A DNA stretch of 64,000 bases from Ophiura sarsii (lineage: Eukaryota; Echinodermata; Ophiuroidea; Amphilepidida; Ophiuridae): NCBI GenBank assembly GCA_035610835.1, contig CM069452.1, forward strand, positions 23,813,121 to 23,877,120, in the 5' to 3' direction. Position numbers and translations under genes: made by a program. The notes beneath the pieces are model-generated. The model searched no databases. It had not been told where the DNA came from and worked only from the letters and a program-made list of their open reading frames with translations. Shown here piece after piece: positions 61,501 to 64,000 of the stretch; positions within the stretch are counted from its first letter, which is position 1, and each line of letters starts with the position of its first letter.

Positions 61501-61947
61501 GGCGGCGAGTTTTTTGGCGTTCCAAACGTGGCTGTTTTCCCACCAGGTGTGATCACACAGACTATATATGTAGCGGCGCAAGCCGATGGGATACCTGAAT
61601 TGCTCGAAGATTTTGTGCTGACCCTGCAAAGCTACGGAGACCCGCCCAGTGAACTCGGAGCTCGGACGAAAATCAACATAACCATCTTACAAAACGATGA
61701 TCCTAATGGAGTATTTGACTTTGATGAAGTCCCTATGATACGTAGCATAGATGAAAGCGCTGATGAAAATGTTCACATGGCACTGTTCCCAATCCGACGT
61801 TCTGCTGGAGTATTTCACCAAGTGGATTTGGCTTGGACTGTGACTCCACATACATCTTCTATAGATTTATCGCCATCTAATGGAACTGTCACATTTGCAG
61901 ATGGAATTGGTTATAGATATATTGAAATTGTTGCCACCGATGATGAG
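55413..61947 (+). CDS. ADGRV1: ADGRV1/VLGR1-like Calx-beta adhesion GPCR, N-terminal part (whole-gene entry, 3' incomplete)
   Basis: Eight coding exons in phase give the first 957 residues of a very large adhesion GPCR. Known family members carry tens of Ca2+-binding Calx-beta repeats, a GPS cleavage site and seven membrane helices; in vertebrates the protein forms ankle links of sensory hair cells. Here there is a signal peptide (about residues 1-20) and then a string of Calx-beta repeats marked by ND(D/S)-type linkers: ANDDAFGIVGF (about 132-142), QNDSPLRF (about 251), PNDDQHGVLSL (about 371), DSDNAYGVIQF (about 503), ENDKPGGFFEF and QNDDPNGVFDF. Order and wording follow human ADGRV1 closely (VEGGPNPPDEDLSP, VVRNGGTHGNVS, VTPAIANGEIGF), so this is an orthologue, not just a Calx-beta protein. 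Exons: 55413-55589, 56241-56492, 57091-57198, 57939-58052, 58696-59734, 60201-60517, 60928-61042, 61199-61947. GPS and 7TM parts lie outside the window. Confidence 0.93.
55775..56000 (+). mobile_element. SINE-like repeat in ADGRV1 intron 1
   Basis: CAAGCGCATGTGCGGACGGT, TTTCGATGAGGTAATCAACC, GGTATACTGCG and GCTAAGGGTTGTGG are shared with 60566-60850. The second copy keeps a better tRNA-like B box (GGATCAATTCC). Confidence 0.6.
56201..56255 (+). repeat. Duplicated acceptor edge of ADGRV1-like exon 2
   Basis: CTTAG then TTTCAAGATACCCTA at 56201 and TTACAG then TTTCAAGATACCCTA at 56241, 40 bp apart. Use of the upstream AG would shift frame by one base. Confidence 0.8.
56241..56492 (+). CDS. ADGRV1: ADGRV1-like exon 2
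   Basis: It encodes the rest of the first Calx-beta repeat (FQDTLSAAQQFVGTSQVIVF...AESFILIA...) and the linker ANDDAFGIVGFDA. 84 codons, phase 0 both sides, acceptor CTATTACAG, donor GTAAGT. A 15-bp copy of its start, also preceded by an AG, lies 40 bp upstream. Confidence 0.93.
56801..57040. mobile_element. hAT-type MITE copy in ADGRV1 intron 2
   Basis: CAGGGTTATAGCTACGCTGG at the left and GGCCTAGCTATAACCCTG at the right; flanks CTATACTT and ATATACTT match at 7 of 8 bases. It ends 50 bp before exon 3. Confidence 0.85.
57091..57198 (+). CDS. ADGRV1: ADGRV1-like exon 3
   Basis: It reads TSTRVTVNEDPFGNVPVSLT then LRRDRGTFGDITVQYQ, the first half of the second Calx-beta repeat. 36 codons, phase 0 both sides, acceptor GGTTTTACAG, donor GTAAGT. 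Its 3' part is repeated downstream. Confidence 0.93.
57225..57462 (+). repeat. Two and a fraction tandem ~108-bp copies of exon 3 3' part plus 5' splice site
   Basis: After the canonical donor at 57199, near-copies of the exon end (from CCATT.GGAATGTACC to CAATATCAG) with GTAAGTTC donors recur at 57306 and 57415. A partial fourth copy begins near 57446. The spacing is 107 and 109 bp. Copy 2 has lost bases in the RRDRG codons and copy 3 reads acatgaaacag there, so frame is not preserved; reading past any donor gives VSS then a stop. Confidence 0.9.
57939..58052 (+). CDS. ADGRV1: ADGRV1-like exon 4
   Basis: It reads VQGGPNAAQDDISPIFGSAT...LQVLDDM, matching human VEGGPNPPDEDLSPVKGNIT...LTVLDDE. 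38 codons, phase 0 both sides, acceptor TTCATTCAG, donor GTATGT. Confidence 0.94.
58259..58571. mobile_element. hAT-type MITE copy in ADGRV1 intron 4
   Basis: CAGGGTTGTAGCTA at the left and TGTAGCTACAACCCTG at the right; flanks ATTATTAC and ATTATAAC match at 6 of 8. The right part is GC-rich (GGCGGGCCCGCCCGGCACCG). Confidence 0.83.
58696..59734 (+). CDS. ADGRV1: ADGRV1-like exon 5 (long Calx-beta exon)
   Basis: 1039 nt starting IPESDETFTVRLTSVNGGAT and covering the end of repeat 2, repeats 3 and 4, and the start of repeat 5 (linkers QNDSPLRF, PNDDQHGVLSL, DSDNAYGVIQF). Acidic IPE.E/EE turns typical of Calx-beta Ca2+ sites are present (IPEEAEVYQIRLL). Acceptor ACACTACAG, donor GTAAGT, phase 1 out. 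The VVRNGGTFGTVSVTYEITRN block is close to human VVRNGGTHGNVSANWVLTRN. Confidence 0.95.
60201..60517 (+). CDS. ADGRV1: ADGRV1-like exon 6
   Basis: 317 nt after acceptor TTGCCACTCAG, beginning DILELDSRYPTTTIPDQSVI and ending SVEEPEGLNAQPLP before a GTAAGA donor. It matches the human region ending ANGEIGF...LHEPEDF. The phase-1 acceptor at 60200 was chosen over the earlier TATAG at about 60146 because it keeps phase with exon 5 and avoids an unalignable stretch. Confidence 0.9.
60566..60850 (+). mobile_element. tRNA-derived SINE in ADGRV1 intron 6
   Basis: GTCGTGGCTTAGTGGGT resembles an A box and CCCGGATCAATTCCCGG a B box inside a T-like stem. The upstream part is shared with 55775-56000. Confidence 0.6.
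60928..61042 (+). CDS. ADGRV1: ADGRV1-like exon 7
   Basis: It reads LVFNLTRAGTSGFATVYWRV...FGSVVFPSG, against human IPLHRDGTDGQATVYWSLK. 115 nt, acceptor TGTATTCAG, donor GTAAGT, phase 0 in, phase 1 out. Confidence 0.92.
61199..61947 (+). CDS. ADGRV1: ADGRV1-like exon 8
   Basis: 749 nt encoding VSKANIIIEVLPDNIAETEE...ILENDKPGGFFEFSSRSYGP...DGIPELLEDFVLTLQS...LQNDDPNGVFDF...VATDDE, following human ILENDDPGGVFEFSPASRGP...DGIPELDEHY...LKNDDPHGIIEF. Acceptor TTTCTTTCAG, donor GTGAGT, phase 0 out. The coding continues in an exon not recognised before 64000. Confidence 0.95.
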
Positions 61948-64000
61948 GTGAGTGGAATTTGTTGGAAAATATATTAAAAAATGCCCAAGTTTACAGTAGC
62001 AGTTTTGTTAATAACACAGACACCTATGTAATTTATTTTTTGTTTTGGGACTCCAACAGTATATCAAAAGTTCTTATTAGATTAGTGAAACAGTTTAAGC
62101 AATAAATGTAAATTATGAAAATATCCATCATTATATCTATCCAACATTTTTACTGAACTGACAAGTTAAAATTGAACTACATTGTAATGTTCGCATTCTA
62201 AAATATTATGCCAGTTTTGTTTTGATAAAAACAATATCATATTTCATAAACATGCACCTTTATAGTTATAAATTTGCAGAGATCGTTTTACAATATATAT
62301 ATAAAAACTGAGAACCAATTTGAATGTTTCAGATGGTAAATCAATTTCTTGCACAAAACAAAATTTAAAGAGAAATTGAAATTTAATCAAAAAAGTAAAA
62401 TATTACAACACTAAAATCCACATTGTCCAAAGTCTGTAACTTTCACACTCATTTAGCAGAAGCACCCTTCAAAAATCATGATATTCAGACCCTTGATTCA
62501 GACCTGTAATGTATTTCTTATAATTAAATCACTACATGTATTTAATTTCTTATTTGCAATACACCATGCCACAATACGCATCACACCATTTGTTATGGTG
62601 TATTACACCATTTATTATGGTGTATTACACCATTATTACACCATTTATTATGGTGTATTTACTTCATTGTGTATAAGTGTTAAAATACACCACTGAAATA
62701 GAATAGCCATCTGCACATATTCAACAGGTCCTCTAGTACACAAATGCCTATACTCACTATTGTATGCGCTGTCGTGGTTCAAGGCCATAGTATTATAAAT
62801 AATATTAGTTAATTGATCCGATCAATAATGCAATATATATTGCTCATTCCTGGGCGTGCCTGGTATGTAACATGTGGCTAGTGGTATATCCTTAATTACA
62901 ACCATGGTTGCCTAGCAACCAATAGAAGCGTGCAGCCATTGATTGATTGATACTATTGATAGTGGGTCATTTTCACATGGGTTTTGACAATTTATACTAT
63001 AAATCAGGATAATAAGGAGATGTATAAGTATTTTTATAAACCACAATATGTATAATTCATATAACTGAGGCCAAGAGAAAAACCCACCTGTTCTACATGT
63101 CAAAAAACACACCAGAGTTTGTGATTTTTTTTTTAATGTTTAAAATTTTCATAATTCCAGGAGTTACGGTTATCAACAATTTCAAAAAATATTGAAAATT
63201 TACCAACACTTTCAAAAATATTGAAAATGTACACAACTTTTCCAAAATATTGAAAATGTGGGTACATAGGGGTGTGATTATTTTTAACCATGCACATTTT
63301 TTTTGATGTGCGCTTATTTGTGACTGTGCAATTTTTTTTGACCGTGCACATTTTTTTGATCATACCCCAACCCCCACCACACTTACGTGAAATTCATGAT
63401 TCATGAGGTGACTTCAACAAAAATTCCAGTGACAAAATATTGATATTTTGCCAACATTTGCCAAAATTTTCCAAAAAATTGAGACCGTACCCCCTAAAAA
63501 AGGCCAATCGATAGACCTACCTGAGAGGTCTGAAAATGTGTAGACCAGAGGGTGGTTGTTTGTTGCCTTTGAGACATATCAAACAGAGTTGTATTATCCC
63601 CCTGATAATTATACTGGCCGATTGGTTAAAAAGATGGATACATCATTTATTGCACCAATGAGAGACATTGTTAGAATAATTGTATCCCTGATAAAGATGG
63701 GAATGCAACATTTTACAAGCTGCATTTGAATTGGCTATTCATATGAGTACATCTTTTAATAAACCAATCAGAACCACTGTAAGATAGACAGGTAGACCAG
63801 AGGGGGTTAAAGTACAATACAGTTATTAATAAGAGGGAGGGGAGGTATTCTGGATGTTAAACCAAAATATATTCCTTTTAGGAAATACATGAAGCATATA
63901 TATTATTACTTTCAATAGAAAAATATATTTTACGTAAAACATGAAATATGCAGTCAATAGTTTATGGTTTATGTTTCTATATTTTTCCCTCCATAAGATT
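61948..64000 (+). other. Intron 8 of the ADGRV1-like gene (incomplete)
   Basis: No exon recognised. Contains CACCATTTATTATGGTGTAT palindromic tandem copies at about 62580-62660, a copy of the CCTGTTCTACATG … CTACCTGAGAGGTCTG family at about 63086-63535, and low-complexity CAAAATATTGAAAAT(T/G) motifs inside it. Confidence 0.65.

Overview
The window is AT-rich animal genomic DNA. It holds two multi-exon genes arranged head to head in a background crowded with small transposons. Every intron I could resolve is GT-AG with consistent phase. Gene content (a kynureninase and the N-terminus of an ADGRV1/VLGR1-type Calx-beta adhesion GPCR), many MITEs, LINE and SINE remnants and one 100-N scaffold gap (53550-53649) suggest a marine invertebrate deuterostome (echinoderm- or hemichordate-like). 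The species is an inference and is not proven.

Left gene (minus strand, 48829 down to 8091): kynureninase (KYNU). I assembled 14 coding exons by reading the reverse strand. They join in phase into a 502-residue protein that keeps every PLP-contact residue I could check, with the catalytic lysine at residue 299 (human K276). Exons 5 and 7 each lie at one end of a tandem array made of copies of the exon's 3' part plus its own 5' splice site and the start of the intron: 7 units of 78 bp at 33641-34211 and 8 units of about 191 bp at 27705-29183.

Right gene (plus strand, 55413 to beyond 64000): the first eight recognised coding exons (957 residues) of an ADGRV1 orthologue, with a signal peptide followed by Calx-beta repeats. 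Exon 3 carries a third array of the same kind, about 108-bp units straddling its 5' splice site (57120-57460). No further exon was recognised after 61947, so the gene continues off the right edge.

Background. 1-8090 lies downstream of KYNU and holds MITEs, a 706-bp hairpin and a 48-bp satellite with a 674-bp higher-order period. The KYNU introns hold several families of TTAA-flanked hairpin elements (some nested or sharing one TTAA), a 5'-truncated LINE, tRNA-derived sequences, Tc1/mariner-like and hAT-like MITEs. 48830-55412 is the shared upstream region of the two genes and contains a polypurine block, a 19-20-bp array running into the gap, and several poly-C tracts.

The most unusual signal is the recurrence, in two unrelated genes, of tandem arrays built across a 5' splice site. 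Two weaker duplications across 3' splice sites are also present.
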